A stretch of DNA of 64,000 nt, taken from positions 124,001 through 188,000 of the forward strand of contig NZ_JACIFY010000003.1 in NCBI RefSeq assembly GCF_014197615.1, given 5' to 3'. The notes under the pieces are model-generated. The model did not search any database, had not been told where the DNA came from, and saw only the letters and a list, made by a program, of their open reading frames with translations. Source of the DNA: Rhizobium esperanzae (GTDB taxonomy: Bacteria; Pseudomonadota; Alphaproteobacteria; Rhizobiales; Rhizobiaceae). The position numbers were made by a program, and so were the translations under genes. Positions 25,376 to 33,830 of the stretch are shown piece after piece (the first letter of the stretch is position 1; every line of letters starts with the position of its first letter).

Positions 25376-26765
25376 CATCGTGACAAAGGCTGGCGGAACG
25401 ATCGCGCAGCTCAGCCAGAGCCTGAGAGTACAATTGCTCTGCTGGGTGCTGCTGACGCTCTTCGGCGCGATCGCCTTCAATCTTTACGACAGCTTCTGGT
25501 CGGCCGACGCGACGGCAAAGCTGGTGACGGATCGAACGCTTCTGGCCTCCGCCCGCGTCATCGCCGAGGCCGTCCGCGTCGATGAGGGCGGCAATGTTCA
25601 GGTGGATGTGCCGCCGGCTGCTCTCGAGATGTTCGATACAGGCTTCGGCGACCGCGTATCCTACCAGGTCATCACCGCCTGGGGCAGCCTGGTGAGCGGC
25701 TTTCCTGACCTGCCGAGGCCGGCCGTCCAGCGGGCGGGCGAGGATCGCACTTTCCATGGCGCCGACGTGCGCGTCATCATGCTCGACCATCCCGTCGTCG
25801 GGCTTCCCGATGACGGCACGATTTCGGTGACCGTCGCGGTGACCCATAAGAGCCAGTATGCGATGCGGCGGCAGCTATGGCTTTCGGACTTTTCCAAGCA
25901 GTTCGTGCTTGTCTTCGTCGCAAGCCTGGTGACCATCCTCGGGCTTCAGCGCGGCCTGGCGCCGGCGCTCAGGCTGCGGGACGCCGTGCGCCGGCGAGGG
26001 CGCAACCGTCTCGATCCGCTGCCGCCGGAGATGGTCCAGAGCGAACTGCGCCCGCTCGTGCACGCGCTGAACGATTACATGGAGCGCGTTCAGAACCAGA
26101 TGGCAGCGCAGCGGCGGTTCGTATCGAACGCGGCGCATCAGCTGAGAACGCCGCTCGCACTGATTTCGACACAGGCGAGCGTGGCTTCCCGCGAAGACGA
26201 TGCCGCCCGCCGCGACGAGGCGCTTGCTGCGCTGCGCACCAGCACTCGGCAGATTTCGCGTCTCGCCAGCCAGCTTCTCACCTTGTCGCGGGCCGAGCCC
26301 GGCAGCCGCCGCCCGCGCAGCGATGCTACCGATCTCAGCAAGGCCGCCCGTGAGATCCTGGAGGCCTATGCCGAAGAGGCGCTGAGGCGCAACATCGATC
26401 TCGGGCTGGAAGCGGACGGGGCTGTCGTCGTCGAGGGCGACGGCACGATGCTGCGCGAGATGCTCGTCAATCTCATCGACAACGCAATCCGCTATACCTG
26501 CGCCGATGGACGGGTGACCGTCGCCGTCGGGCAGGCGGATGGAAGCGCGTTGATTACCGTCGAGGACAATGGGCCGGGCATTCCCGAAGGCGAGCGCGAA
26601 CAGGTCTTTGAAAGATTCTACCGGATCATGGGAACCGATAGCGAAGGGAGTGGCCTCGGGCTTGCGATTGTGCGCGAGGTCGTCGAAGGGGCGGGAGGTT
26701 CGGTCTCGCTTGACGACGCGGACGGCGGCGGTCTCATCGTGACCGTGAGGCTTCCGCTTGCCTGA
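25365..26765 (+). CDS. Sensor histidine kinase, TctE/QseC type
   Basis: This 466-residue kinase has a first membrane segment at about 20-40, a periplasmic domain (about 45-165), a second segment (about 178-200), a HAMP-like linker, the phosphoacceptor H258 (in NAAHQLRTPLALI) and an ATP-binding domain with N box (MLVNLIDNAIRYT), G1 box (VEDNGPGIP) and G2 box (GSGLGLAI). The ATG at 25365 overlaps the regulator gene by 11 bases. The periplasmic domain fits the TctE N-terminal sensor family. The signal is unknown. Confidence 0.9.
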   Translation: MSNSIVTKAGGTIAQLSQSLRVQLLCWVLLTLFGAIAFNLYDSFWSADATAKLVTDRTLLASARVIAEAVRVDEGGNVQVDVPPAALEMFDTGFGDRVSYQVITAWGSLVSGFPDLPRPAVQRAGEDRTFHGADVRVIMLDHPVVGLPDDGTISVTVAVTHKSQYAMRRQLWLSDFSKQFVLVFVASLVTILGLQRGLAPALRLRDAVRRRGRNRLDPLPPEMVQSELRPLVHALNDYMERVQNQMAAQRRFVSNAAHQLRTPLALISTQASVASREDDAARRDEALAALRTSTRQISRLASQLLTLSRAEPGSRRPRSDATDLSKAAREILEAYAEEALRRNIDLGLEADGAVVVEGDGTMLREMLVNLIDNAIRYTCADGRVTVAVGQADGSALITVEDNGPGIPEGEREQVFERFYRIMGTDSEGSGLGLAIVREVVEGAGGSVSLDDADGGGLIVTVRLPLA

Positions 26766-26815
26766 ACGGTCGTGCTTGGGCTTGTCCATGCTGTCCGGTT
26801 CGGACCCGAAAGCTG

Positions 26816-26855
26816 CCCCTCGCCCTAACCCTCTCCCCGTAAACGGGGCGAGGGG
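26816..26855. repeat. GC-rich palindromic intergenic repeat
   Basis: CCCCTCGCCC (26816-26825) pairs with GGGCGAGGGG (26846-26855), and CCCCGT/ACGGGG gives an alternative inner stem. The CCCTAACCCTCTCCCC core is a sequence I recall as a common dispersed repeat in alphaproteobacterial intergenic regions. It lies between the convergent kinase and ABC permease genes. Confidence 0.5.
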
Positions 26856-26972
26856 ACGTGCCTTACGAGAGGCCTGAGAGGAACGGAGAGGTTGCGGCAT
26901 ATCCCCTTCGCCCCGCGTTACGAAGCTGGCAGGCGGAAGGGGCATGCGCCGGATGACACGGTCAATAAAAAG

Positions 26973-26997
26973 AAGGCCGGGTGTTGCGCCCGGCCTT
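26973..26997 (-). terminator. Rho-independent terminator of the leftward ABC operon
   Basis: AAGGCCGGG (26973-26981) and CCCGGCCTT (26989-26997) form a perfect 9-base stem with a 7-base loop. On the minus strand it is followed by CTTTTTATT, a U-run in the RNA. It lies 36 bases after the stop of the permease gene at 27034. Confidence 0.85.
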
Positions 26998-27033
26998 CGT
27001 TTCGATCTGCCTTGGGAGGGGAGGCCGATCTGA

Positions 27034-27915
27034 TTACTGCGTATCGAGATGCTGCTGCGGGCGCCATTTCGCCAGGCGGTTCTCGATCAGCGTCATGATG
27101 TATTCGGCAACAAGCGTGACGACCATGACGAGGAGGATGGCCGCGAACATGCCGGCGGCGTCGAAGGTTCCCTTGGCGATCGAGATCAACTGGCCGATGC
27201 CGAAGCGGGCGCCGACGAATTCGCCGACGATGGCGCCGATGATCGCAAAGCCGAAGGAGACGTGCAGGCTGGCGAAGATCCAGCTCATCGCCGAAGGGAT
27301 AACGACGGTGCGAGTCACCTGCCAGTCGGACGCGCCGAGGATGCGGGCGTTGGCGATCATGTTGCGGTCGGCTTCGCGCACACCCTGGAAGGCGTTGGCG
27401 AAGACAACGAAGAACACCATGATGAAGGCGAGCGCCACCTTGGACGGCAGGCCGAGCCCCATGATCATGATGAAAATCGGTGCAAGGACGACGCGCGGGA
27501 TCGAGTTGATCGCCTTGATGTAGACCGAGAAAATGTCGGACAGGAAGCGGTTGCGGCCGAGGCCGATGCCGACGAAGACGCCGGTGATCGAGCCTGCGAA
27601 GAAGCCGATCAGCGCCTCCTCCATCGTCACCCAGAGATTATACCAGAGCGACCCTTCGGTGGTGCCTTCGGTCGCCCATTCGTAGAGCCGTGCAAGGACG
27701 CCGCTCGGGCTCGAATAGAAGAACGGGTCGATCCAGTTCATGTTGGAGGAGAGCTCCCACATGCCGATCACGAAGACCAGGATGGCGATCTGCCAGAAGC
27801 GCACCAGCGTGTTGCGCCGGCGTATCGCCTTCATTGCGGAGGCTTCGATCTCGGCATCCGACGTGCCCGGACGAAACAGGGTGGCCGATGCGGCCTCGAA
27901 AGTCGTGTTTGCCAT
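27034..27915 (-). CDS. ABC importer permease (SsuC/TauC/ThiX type)
   Basis: This 293-residue protein has six or seven membrane segments and the family motif ANARILGASDWQVTRTVVIPSA (key residues A, G, A, P; about 200-220). It resembles permeases for sulfonates, taurine, nitrate or thiamine precursors. It is the last gene of the operon after the ATPase gene (12-base gap), and a terminator follows it. The transported compound is not predictable from the sequence. Confidence 0.87.
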   Translation of the reverse strand: MANTTFEAASATLFRPGTSDAEIEASAMKAIRRRNTLVRFWQIAILVFVIGMWELSSNMNWIDPFFYSSPSGVLARLYEWATEGTTEGSLWYNLWVTMEEALIGFFAGSITGVFVGIGLGRNRFLSDIFSVYIKAINSIPRVVLAPIFIMIMGLGLPSKVALAFIMVFFVVFANAFQGVREADRNMIANARILGASDWQVTRTVVIPSAMSWIFASLHVSFGFAIIGAIVGEFVGARFGIGQLISIAKGTFDAAGMFAAILLVMVVTLVAEYIMTLIENRLAKWRPQQHLDTQ

Positions 27916-27927
27916 GATATCCTCCCG

Positions 27928-28746
27928 TCAGGCCGCTTCGCTTGCGCGGCGGTAGCTGGTTTCGACCTCTTCGCGCAGGTCCTCCCAGATGGTCTTGCAA
28001 TAGTCGATGAAGCTCTGCTCGTAGCGGATCTCCGAGACCACGCGCGGGCGCGGAAGATCGATCGGATAGACCGACTTGACCGTGGCTGGGCCGGCAGTGA
28101 GCACATAAACCTTGTCTGCAAGCGCCACGGCTTCTTCGAGATCGTGGGTGACGAACACCACGGACGCCTTGCGCTCCGCCCAGAGCTTCAGCAGCTCTTC
28201 GTGCATGACCGTGCGGGTCTGGACGTCGAGCGCCGAGAAGGGCTCGTCCATCAGCAGGATCTCAGGTTCGTTGATGAAGGTCTGCGCCAGCGAGACGCGC
28301 TTGCGCATGCCGCCGGAGAGCTGATGGGGATAGTGATGGAGAAACTTCGACAGGCCGACGCGCGCCAGCCAGTCGCGGGCGCTCTGTTCCGCCTCGGTGC
28401 GCGACTTGCCGCGGAACAGCGGGCCGGCCATGACGTTTTCGATTACGTTCTTCCAGGGAAAGAGCGCATCGGTCTGGAATGCGAAGCCGACACGCGGGTC
28501 GATGCCGGTGATCGGCCCGCCCATCAGGCGGACTTCGCCGGCGCTCGGGCGTGCGAGGCCCGTCACGAGATTGAGCGTCGTCGACTTGCCGCATCCTGTG
28601 GGGCCGACGACGGCGACGAATTCGCCGCGGGCGACCGTCATGTTGAAATCGCGCAGCGCCGTCAGGGACTTGCCGGTCGGCGAGACGAAGCGCCGGCTGA
28701 CATTGATCAGCTCGATCGCCGGGATCTGTTTGTTGTCCTGTTGCAT
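27928..28746 (-). CDS. ABC importer ATPase (SsuB/TauB type)
   Basis: This 272-residue ATPase has Walker A GPTGCGKST (about 46-54), signature LSGGMRKRVSLAQ (about 144-156), Walker B ILLMDEPFSALD (about 164-175) and the switch histidine in VTHDLEEAV. The ATG at 28746 begins MQQDNKQIPAIEL; an upstream extension to 28779 lacks support. The partner permease follows 12 bases later, and the binding protein lies 93 bases upstream, with a 7-base GC stem (28802-28831) in the gap that may trim expression. Confidence 0.9.
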   Translation of the reverse strand: MQQDNKQIPAIELINVSRRFVSPTGKSLTALRDFNMTVARGEFVAVVGPTGCGKSTTLNLVTGLARPSAGEVRLMGGPITGIDPRVGFAFQTDALFPWKNVIENVMAGPLFRGKSRTEAEQSARDWLARVGLSKFLHHYPHQLSGGMRKRVSLAQTFINEPEILLMDEPFSALDVQTRTVMHEELLKLWAERKASVVFVTHDLEEAVALADKVYVLTAGPATVKSVYPIDLPRPRVVSEIRYEQSFIDYCKTIWEDLREEVETSYRRASEAA

Positions 28747-28839
28747 GGTGATACCTGAGGCGTGCTTGAGGGCGCGCACGCAAAGCCCATGATCAAACGG
28801 ACGCCGCTCCCGGCGGAAGCAGGAAGCGGCGCGACTGAT

Positions 28840-29853
28840 TTACTTGACGTTCTTGACGAACTCAGTCGTGTAAGTCTTGGAAAGATCGATCTGCTTGCCC
28901 TTGACGTTCTTGGAGAACTCCGAGAGCACGGCAAGCACGGTCTTCGGGCCATCTTCCGGCATCACGCCGTCGGGCGTGAACATGCCCTTGCCCTCGTCGA
29001 GAGCCTTGATGTAGCCGTCCTTGTCGCCGACGTAGAAATCCTTCGGCATCTTGTCGGCGATCTCGGCGGCGGAATGCGTGTTGATGTACTTCAGCGTCTT
29101 GACGAAGGCATTGGCGAGCTTCTGCGCCTCTTCCTTGTGCGCGTCGACCCAGGAGGTTTCCATGTAGAGCGAGGCGGCCGGATAGGTTCCGCCGAGCGCC
29201 TTGCGGGTCGAGTCGACCGTGCGCATGTCGACGAGAACGCTCGCTTCGCCCGTCTTGATCAGGCGCGAGATGGTCGGCTCCGTCGTCATGCCGGCCTGGA
29301 TCTGATCCTGCTGCATGGCGGCGATGAAAGTGCCGCCGGCGCCGACCGGAATGGTGACGACGTCGCCGGGCTGCAGGCCAGCCTTCGAGGCCATGAACAG
29401 CGTCAGGAAGTTGGTGGACGAGCCGAGGCCGGTGACGCCGAGGTTCTTGCCCTTGAAGTCGGCCGGCGACTTGATTTCGGGATGTTTGCTCGAGACCATC
29501 TCGACCTCGCCCGGCGCCTGGCTGAACTGGACGACGGATTCGACGAACTTGCCCTTGGCCTGGAGGTCCACGCAGTGGTCATAGAAGCCGACGACGCCCT
29601 GCACGGCGCCTGCCAGAAGCTGGTTTTCGGCATCGACGCCGGCAGCTTCGTTCAGCAGTTCGACGTCGAGACCTTCGTCCTTGAAGTAACCGAGGGATTC
29701 GGCGAGCTTGGCGGGCAGATAGATCTGCTTCTCATAGCCGCCGACCATGATGGTGATCTTGTCGGCCGCATGGGCGGCGCCTGATGTGAACGTGGCTGCG
29801 GCGAGAAGCGCGGAAAAAGCGACGGTGTGAAAAAGGCTGCGTGAAGAACGCAT
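28840..29853 (-). CDS. ABC importer periplasmic binding protein (NMT1/SsuA-like)
   Basis: This 337-residue protein has a signal peptide cut after about residue 29 (AHA/ADK) and the NMT1-type fold: YLPAKLAESLGYFKDEGLDVELL, then GLGSSTNFLTLFMASKAGL (about 131-149). Such proteins bind pyrimidine precursors, sulfonates, nitrate or similar small compounds. It heads the three-gene transporter part. The GntR-type regulator gene lies upstream in the same direction. A strong ribosome site (AGGAGGAGA on the minus strand) precedes the ATG at 29853. Confidence 0.87.
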   Translation of the reverse strand: MRSSRSLFHTVAFSALLAAATFTSGAAHAADKITIMVGGYEKQIYLPAKLAESLGYFKDEGLDVELLNEAAGVDAENQLLAGAVQGVVGFYDHCVDLQAKGKFVESVVQFSQAPGEVEMVSSKHPEIKSPADFKGKNLGVTGLGSSTNFLTLFMASKAGLQPGDVVTIPVGAGGTFIAAMQQDQIQAGMTTEPTISRLIKTGEASVLVDMRTVDSTRKALGGTYPAASLYMETSWVDAHKEEAQKLANAFVKTLKYINTHSAAEIADKMPKDFYVGDKDGYIKALDEGKGMFTPDGVMPEDGPKTVLAVLSEFSKNVKGKQIDLSKTYTTEFVKNVK

Positions 29854-30108
29854 TGATATCTCCTCCTGATGGTTTGCATGCATCGTCGTCTCGTCACCTC
29901 AACCCGTGTCTCCTCCACGATGCTGCTCTTTCCTAAGACGTCGAAGCTTTCAACTAGCTTTCAGCGGCAGACGATCAATCTGTTGAGTGAACCGGCGGGA
30001 AAATGATGCGCCGACGCCCACGCCTGCAGGGCGGGCGGCTTGCAACGTTGAGGAGCTTTTCGCCGGCTTTGTCTCCCGCCAGGGCGTTCGAACGCTCGGG
30101 AGTGGATA

Positions 30109-30837
30109 TCAGCTGGTAAAGCTTCGCAGATCCTTGAGCAGGTTGCGATATCTCGCCTGGCTGCCGACCAGATGCTCGCGCATGGCATTGCGGGCGGCCT
30201 GATCGTCCCGGTCGGAAATGGCGACGACGATTGCTTCGTGTTCCCTGTGGATGAGCTTTCGGTAGGCGGTCTGCTCGACGGTCCTCGTTTCCGGCACGAG
30301 CCTCGACTGTGGAATGATCGCTGCGCCCTGAGATTCCAGGAAGTGCTTGAACAGCGGATTGTTCGTCGCCTCGGCGATCGCGACATGGAGATCGAGATCG
30401 GCCTCGCGGATGGATTGATCGGCCTCGATGCACTGGAGGATTTTCCGGTGGCATTCGAAGATCGCTTCCTCCTGCGCCGGCGAACGGCGGAGCGCGGCAA
30501 GCCCCGCCGCCTCGATTTCGACGGGTGTGCGGATCTCCAGCACTTCCAGATCGGAGGCGACGCGAGCCTTGTCCACTTTCCGTCCGGAGAGCGCGGGATC
30601 GGTGCCAAGTACGAAAATGCCCGCGCCCTGACGCACTTCGACCAGCCCATCGGAGCGAAGGGCTGCCACGGCTTCGCGCACGACGGTCCGGCTGACGCTG
30701 TGCGTCTCGGTCAGCTCATGCTCGCTCGGAAGCTTGTCGCCGGCGGCATATTGGCCGCTTAGGATCGCCTGCCGCAGGCTCTCGCCGACCTGTGCGACCA
30801 ACGACCCCGAGCCCCTGCTGCGATCCTTCCCCTGCAT
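30109..30837 (-). CDS. GntR-family regulator, FadR subfamily
   Basis: This 242-residue protein has an N-terminal winged helix (SLRQAILSGQYAAGDKLPSE, then SRTVVREAVAALRSDGLVEVRQGAGIFV; about 20-76) and a C-terminal FCD ligand domain (about 95-225) with the metal-binding pattern DLHVAIAEATNNPLF and a later HREHEAIVVAI. I place the start at ATG 30837 (MQGKDRSR), since the longer frame adds no conserved sequence. It lies 255 bases before the ABC importer genes in the same direction and probably controls them. Confidence 0.87.
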   Translation of the reverse strand: MQGKDRSRGSGSLVAQVGESLRQAILSGQYAAGDKLPSEHELTETHSVSRTVVREAVAALRSDGLVEVRQGAGIFVLGTDPALSGRKVDKARVASDLEVLEIRTPVEIEAAGLAALRRSPAQEEAIFECHRKILQCIEADQSIREADLDLHVAIAEATNNPLFKHFLESQGAAIIPQSRLVPETRTVEQTAYRKLIHREHEAIVVAISDRDDQAARNAMREHLVGSQARYRNLLKDLRSFTS

Positions 30838-30910
30838 AGCCACGCCTCGATCCCCGCATCGGCTTCGATCCCGCCGGCCAGGGCCGCGACATCCCGAAAT
30901 TTTACGATTC

Positions 30911-30938
30911 ATCACACATGTATGACAAATCTTGTGAT
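30911..30938. promoter_or_regulatory. Inverted repeat upstream of the FadR-type gene
   Basis: ATCACA (30911-30916) and TGTGAT (30933-30938) flank a 16-base centre in the AT-rich part of the gap between the FadR-type gene and the small rightward gene at 31022. The location suits autoregulation. The arms are short, so this is tentative. Confidence 0.35.
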
Positions 30939-31021
30939 CTTTCAATGGACGCACGATTGTGGGTGCTTGCCGGTTTTGGCGGTAGGGTGGCCCCCGTTGC
31001 ATATGATCTGAGTTATTCGCT

Positions 31022-31237
31022 ATGATTGCGATGGTCGATAAGAGAGCTGCGATGGAAACCAGAATCCCGGCTGAACAGGTTCCGCCTCCGCGTGTGCAGG
31101 AAAAGCGCCGCAGTTTGACTCTTGAAGCACTGGTCGATGTGGACGAGGGCAGGACTGTCGATCACGGGTTGATGCAAACATGGGCCGATAGCCTCGATGA
31201 TGATCGGCCTCTTCCCTTGCCTCGTAAGGAAGTTTAG
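31022..31237 (+). CDS. Short antitoxin-like protein without a visible toxin partner
   Basis: The 71-residue product ends SLTLEALVDVDEGRTVDHGL, then MQTWADSLDDDRPLPLPRK. The ALxDVDxGRxxxHxxxxxWADSL pattern is what I remember from short antitoxin-like proteins of rhizobia that pair with RelE/ParE-type toxins. No toxin gene follows: the next gene at 31248 is on the other strand. The start is uncertain (ATG at 31022, 31031 or 31052), with no strong ribosome site. It may be a solitary antitoxin remnant. Confidence 0.5.
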   Translation: MIAMVDKRAAMETRIPAEQVPPPRVQEKRRSLTLEALVDVDEGRTVDHGLMQTWADSLDDDRPLPLPRKEV

Positions 31238-31247
31238 GTCAGCGGCC

Positions 31248-32255
31248 TCACAGCCGCCTTGTCGACTCCCCGCGCACGAATCTCGGCGTCAGGATGAAAT
31301 CCTGCGGCGGCTCGGTGGCGGCTTCCGGGCTTGCGATCCTGGCGAGCAGGCGCTGGGCGGCCAGTTCGCCGAGTTTCTGCGCATCCTGCACGACCATGGT
31401 GATGCGCGGCGTGATGACGTTGCTCCAGGGTACGTCGTCGACCATTGCCAGCGAGACGTCGTCGGGACAGCGGAAGCCCATTTCCTGCATCACCTGCAGG
31501 GTTGCCAGCCCGGTCATGTTGTTGGCGCCGATAATGGCGGTCGGACGGTCGCGGCGGGTGAGCAGGCGCATCGCCTGCGCATGGCCGCCGCTCCTGGTAT
31601 AGCCGCCCTCGACCACCAGTGACGGGTCGACGTCCACGCCGGCTCCGGCCATGGTGTCCATAAAACCCTTCAGACGCTCGTCGGCGGTGTGCAGGCCGGA
31701 GGGGCCTGATATGAAGGCGATGCGCCGGTGGCCGAGTTGCAGCAGGTGCTCGGTCAGGATGGTCGTCGTCAGCGGATTGTCGGAGCCGACGAAATCGCGT
31801 TGGGCGCCCTCGACCTTTTGGTCGAACATGACGATCGGCGTCTTGAAGTCGCGCAGGAAAGTCGCGTATTCGGCTCCGCGCCCGTTTGTCGCCAGCGCAA
31901 TGCCGGCGATCTTCTGTGCCTCCAGTCGCTCCAGCAGCGCCCGTTCGAGATCGGCCCGGCCGGAGGAGTCGGCGATCAGCACGAAATAGCCGTGGTCGAG
32001 CGCCTGGTGCTCGATCTCGCGGCGGATGTCGCCGAAGAACATGTTGCCGAGATTGGCCGAGACGAAGCCGATCAGCGAACTGCGCCCGCGCGCCAGCGTC
32101 TGGGCCACCGGATCGATGCGGTAGCCCGTCGATTGTATCGCCTGCTGGATGCGGTCGAGTGTCTCGGCGCCGACCCGCTTCGGGCTGTTGAGCGCCAGCG
32201 AGACGGTCGAGATCGAAACCCCCGCAAGGCGTGCGACATCGCGTATGGTTGTCAT
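31248..32255 (-). CDS. LacI-family regulator of the fucosidase operon
   Basis: This 335-residue protein has the LacI helix-turn-helix (TIRDVARLAGVSISTVSLAL, residues 3-22), the hinge SRG-type LARGRSSLIGFV and a sugar-binding effector domain. It is divergent from the GH29 alpha-L-fucosidase gene. Perfect GAACCGGTTC palindromes lie before its own start (32263-32272) and before the fucosidase gene (32415-32424), so it likely represses both. The inducer is probably fucose or a fucosyl oligosaccharide. Confidence 0.88.
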   Translation of the reverse strand: MTTIRDVARLAGVSISTVSLALNSPKRVGAETLDRIQQAIQSTGYRIDPVAQTLARGRSSLIGFVSANLGNMFFGDIRREIEHQALDHGYFVLIADSSGRADLERALLERLEAQKIAGIALATNGRGAEYATFLRDFKTPIVMFDQKVEGAQRDFVGSDNPLTTTILTEHLLQLGHRRIAFISGPSGLHTADERLKGFMDTMAGAGVDVDPSLVVEGGYTRSGGHAQAMRLLTRRDRPTAIIGANNMTGLATLQVMQEMGFRCPDDVSLAMVDDVPWSNVITPRITMVVQDAQKLGELAAQRLLARIASPEAATEPPQDFILTPRFVRGESTRRL

Positions 32256-32262
32256 ATCTATC

Positions 32263-32272
32263 GAACCGGTTC
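32263..32272. promoter_or_regulatory. LacI-type operator GAACCGGTTC (regulator side)
   Basis: This perfect 10-base palindrome with a central CG sits 8 bases upstream of the LacI start codon, where binding would block the regulator's own expression. An identical copy lies 152 bases away at 32415-32424, so a loop between the two is possible. Confidence 0.75.
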
Positions 32273-32377
32273 TAAAGCTTTCTTTTGTCAGATTTTATTC
32301 GTCTGCGCAACATATCCTGCTGGATTACTCATTTGTGGCGCATTTACTTCGCAGTTCTGCAATTCGCGAATTTCGGC

Positions 32378-32425
32378 TTGACAGATATGGGATCAAGGAA
32401 GATGGTCAGTCACCGAACCGGTTCG
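32378..32425 (+). promoter_or_regulatory. Fucosidase operon promoter with LacI-type operator
   Basis: TTGACA (32378-32383) is a good -35 box; the -10 position 17 bases later (32401-32406, GATGGT) is poor. The palindrome CGAACCGGTTCG (32414-32425) follows and would cover the start of transcription. The core GAACCGGTTC matches the site next to the LacI gene. Confidence 0.65.
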
Positions 32426-32462
32426 ACATGATGTGGAGCCGGAAAACAGGGAGGAGAAACCT

Positions 32463-33782
32463 GTGACGAGTTCGGAGCGCCTGCCGGAAAATCCGGCATC
32501 GGGAGCGGGCAAACACGCCTGGTTCAGTCATGATCGCCTCGGCATGTTCATCCATTGGGGCCTTTATGCGCTGGGAGCGCGGCACGAGTGGTTGAAGAAC
32601 CGCGAGGAGCTGAGCGACGATCATTATCAGCGTTATTTCGACAATTTCGATCCCGATCTTTACGATCCCAAGCAGTGGGCGCGCCGCGCACGTCTTGCCG
32701 GCATGAAATACGTCGTGGTGACGACCAAGCATCACGAAGGCTTCTGCCTCTGGGACAGCAAGGTGACCGACTACAAGGCGCCGAACACGCCCTGCGGCAG
32801 GGATCTCCTGACGCCGCTCGTCGAAGCCTTCCGCGCCGAAGGGCTGAAGATCGGTTTCTACTATTCACTGCTCGACTGGCACCACCCCGACTTTCCGATC
32901 GATGTTCATCATCCCCTGCGCAACCATCCGCAAGCCGAGGCTCTGAACGCCGGTCGCAACATCGCCAATTACGCCGCCTATATGCGCGAACAGGTGCGTG
33001 AACTCCTGACCGGCTTCGGCCGCATCGACATCATCTGGTTCGATTTCAGCTATCCCCGGCGCGAATATCGCGGCCTGCCCGGCAAGGGGCGCGCCGATTG
33101 GGAAAGCGAGCGACTGCTTGCGCTGGTGCGCGAACTGCAGCCCGAAATCATCGTCAACAACCGCCTCGATCTGCCGCCCGGCACGCTGCCCGACGTGACG
33201 ACGCCGGAGCAATATACGCCGCGCGTGGCACCGGCTATTGCGAGCCAGGGGGTGCTCTGGGAAGCCTGCCATACCTTCAGCGGCTCCTGGGGCTATCACC
33301 GCGATGAGGATAGCTGGAAGAGCCCGGAGCAGATCATCCAATTGCTGATCGATTCCGTCGCGCTCGGCGGCAACCTCCTGATGAATGTCGGTCCGACCGG
33401 CCGCGGGACGTTCGACGCGCGCGCCATCGATGCGCTCGAAGTCTACCAGAACTGGACGGCCGTCAACGGACGTTCCATCTACGGGGCAGGGCCGTCCGCC
33501 TATCCGGCGCCGGCCGGCTGCCGCTATACCCAGCGCGGCAATCGCCTCTACCTGCATGTCTACAACTGGCCCTACCGCCACATCCATATCGAGGGCCTTG
33601 CCGACAGGATCGCCTATGCGCAGTTCCTGCATGACGCGAGCGAAGTTCGCTGGCTCGGCCATACCAGGGATGTGGATTCCAATATCGGCGTGATGGTGCC
33701 GGAAGGCATGATCATGCTCGAACTGCCGGTCCGGCGACCCGACGTTACCGTGCCGGTGATCGAGATCGTCCTCAAGGCGTAG
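32463..33782 (+). CDS. GH29 alpha-L-fucosidase
   Basis: This 439-residue protein has the GH29 landmarks: FIHWGLYALGA near the N-terminus, TTKHHEGFCLW (about 90-100) and the nucleophile D194 in IDIIWFDFSY. The start is GTG 32463, because GGGAGGAG (32449-32456) lies 6 bases upstream; the GTG at 32433 precedes that site and is rejected. There is no signal peptide, so it removes alpha-linked fucose from imported oligosaccharides in the cytoplasm. It is the first gene of an operon with an ABC importer, and the LacI regulator is divergent. Confidence 0.9.
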   Translation: MTSSERLPENPASGAGKHAWFSHDRLGMFIHWGLYALGARHEWLKNREELSDDHYQRYFDNFDPDLYDPKQWARRARLAGMKYVVVTTKHHEGFCLWDSKVTDYKAPNTPCGRDLLTPLVEAFRAEGLKIGFYYSLLDWHHPDFPIDVHHPLRNHPQAEALNAGRNIANYAAYMREQVRELLTGFGRIDIIWFDFSYPRREYRGLPGKGRADWESERLLALVRELQPEIIVNNRLDLPPGTLPDVTTPEQYTPRVAPAIASQGVLWEACHTFSGSWGYHRDEDSWKSPEQIIQLLIDSVALGGNLLMNVGPTGRGTFDARAIDALEVYQNWTAVNGRSIYGAGPSAYPAPAGCRYTQRGNRLYLHVYNWPYRHIHIEGLADRIAYAQFLHDASEVRWLGHTRDVDSNIGVMVPEGMIMLELPVRRPDVTVPVIEIVLKA

Positions 33783-33830
33783 TCGATCGCACTTGCCTGT
33801 CCATTGCGTTCATGGAGGGAGGAGAAACCC

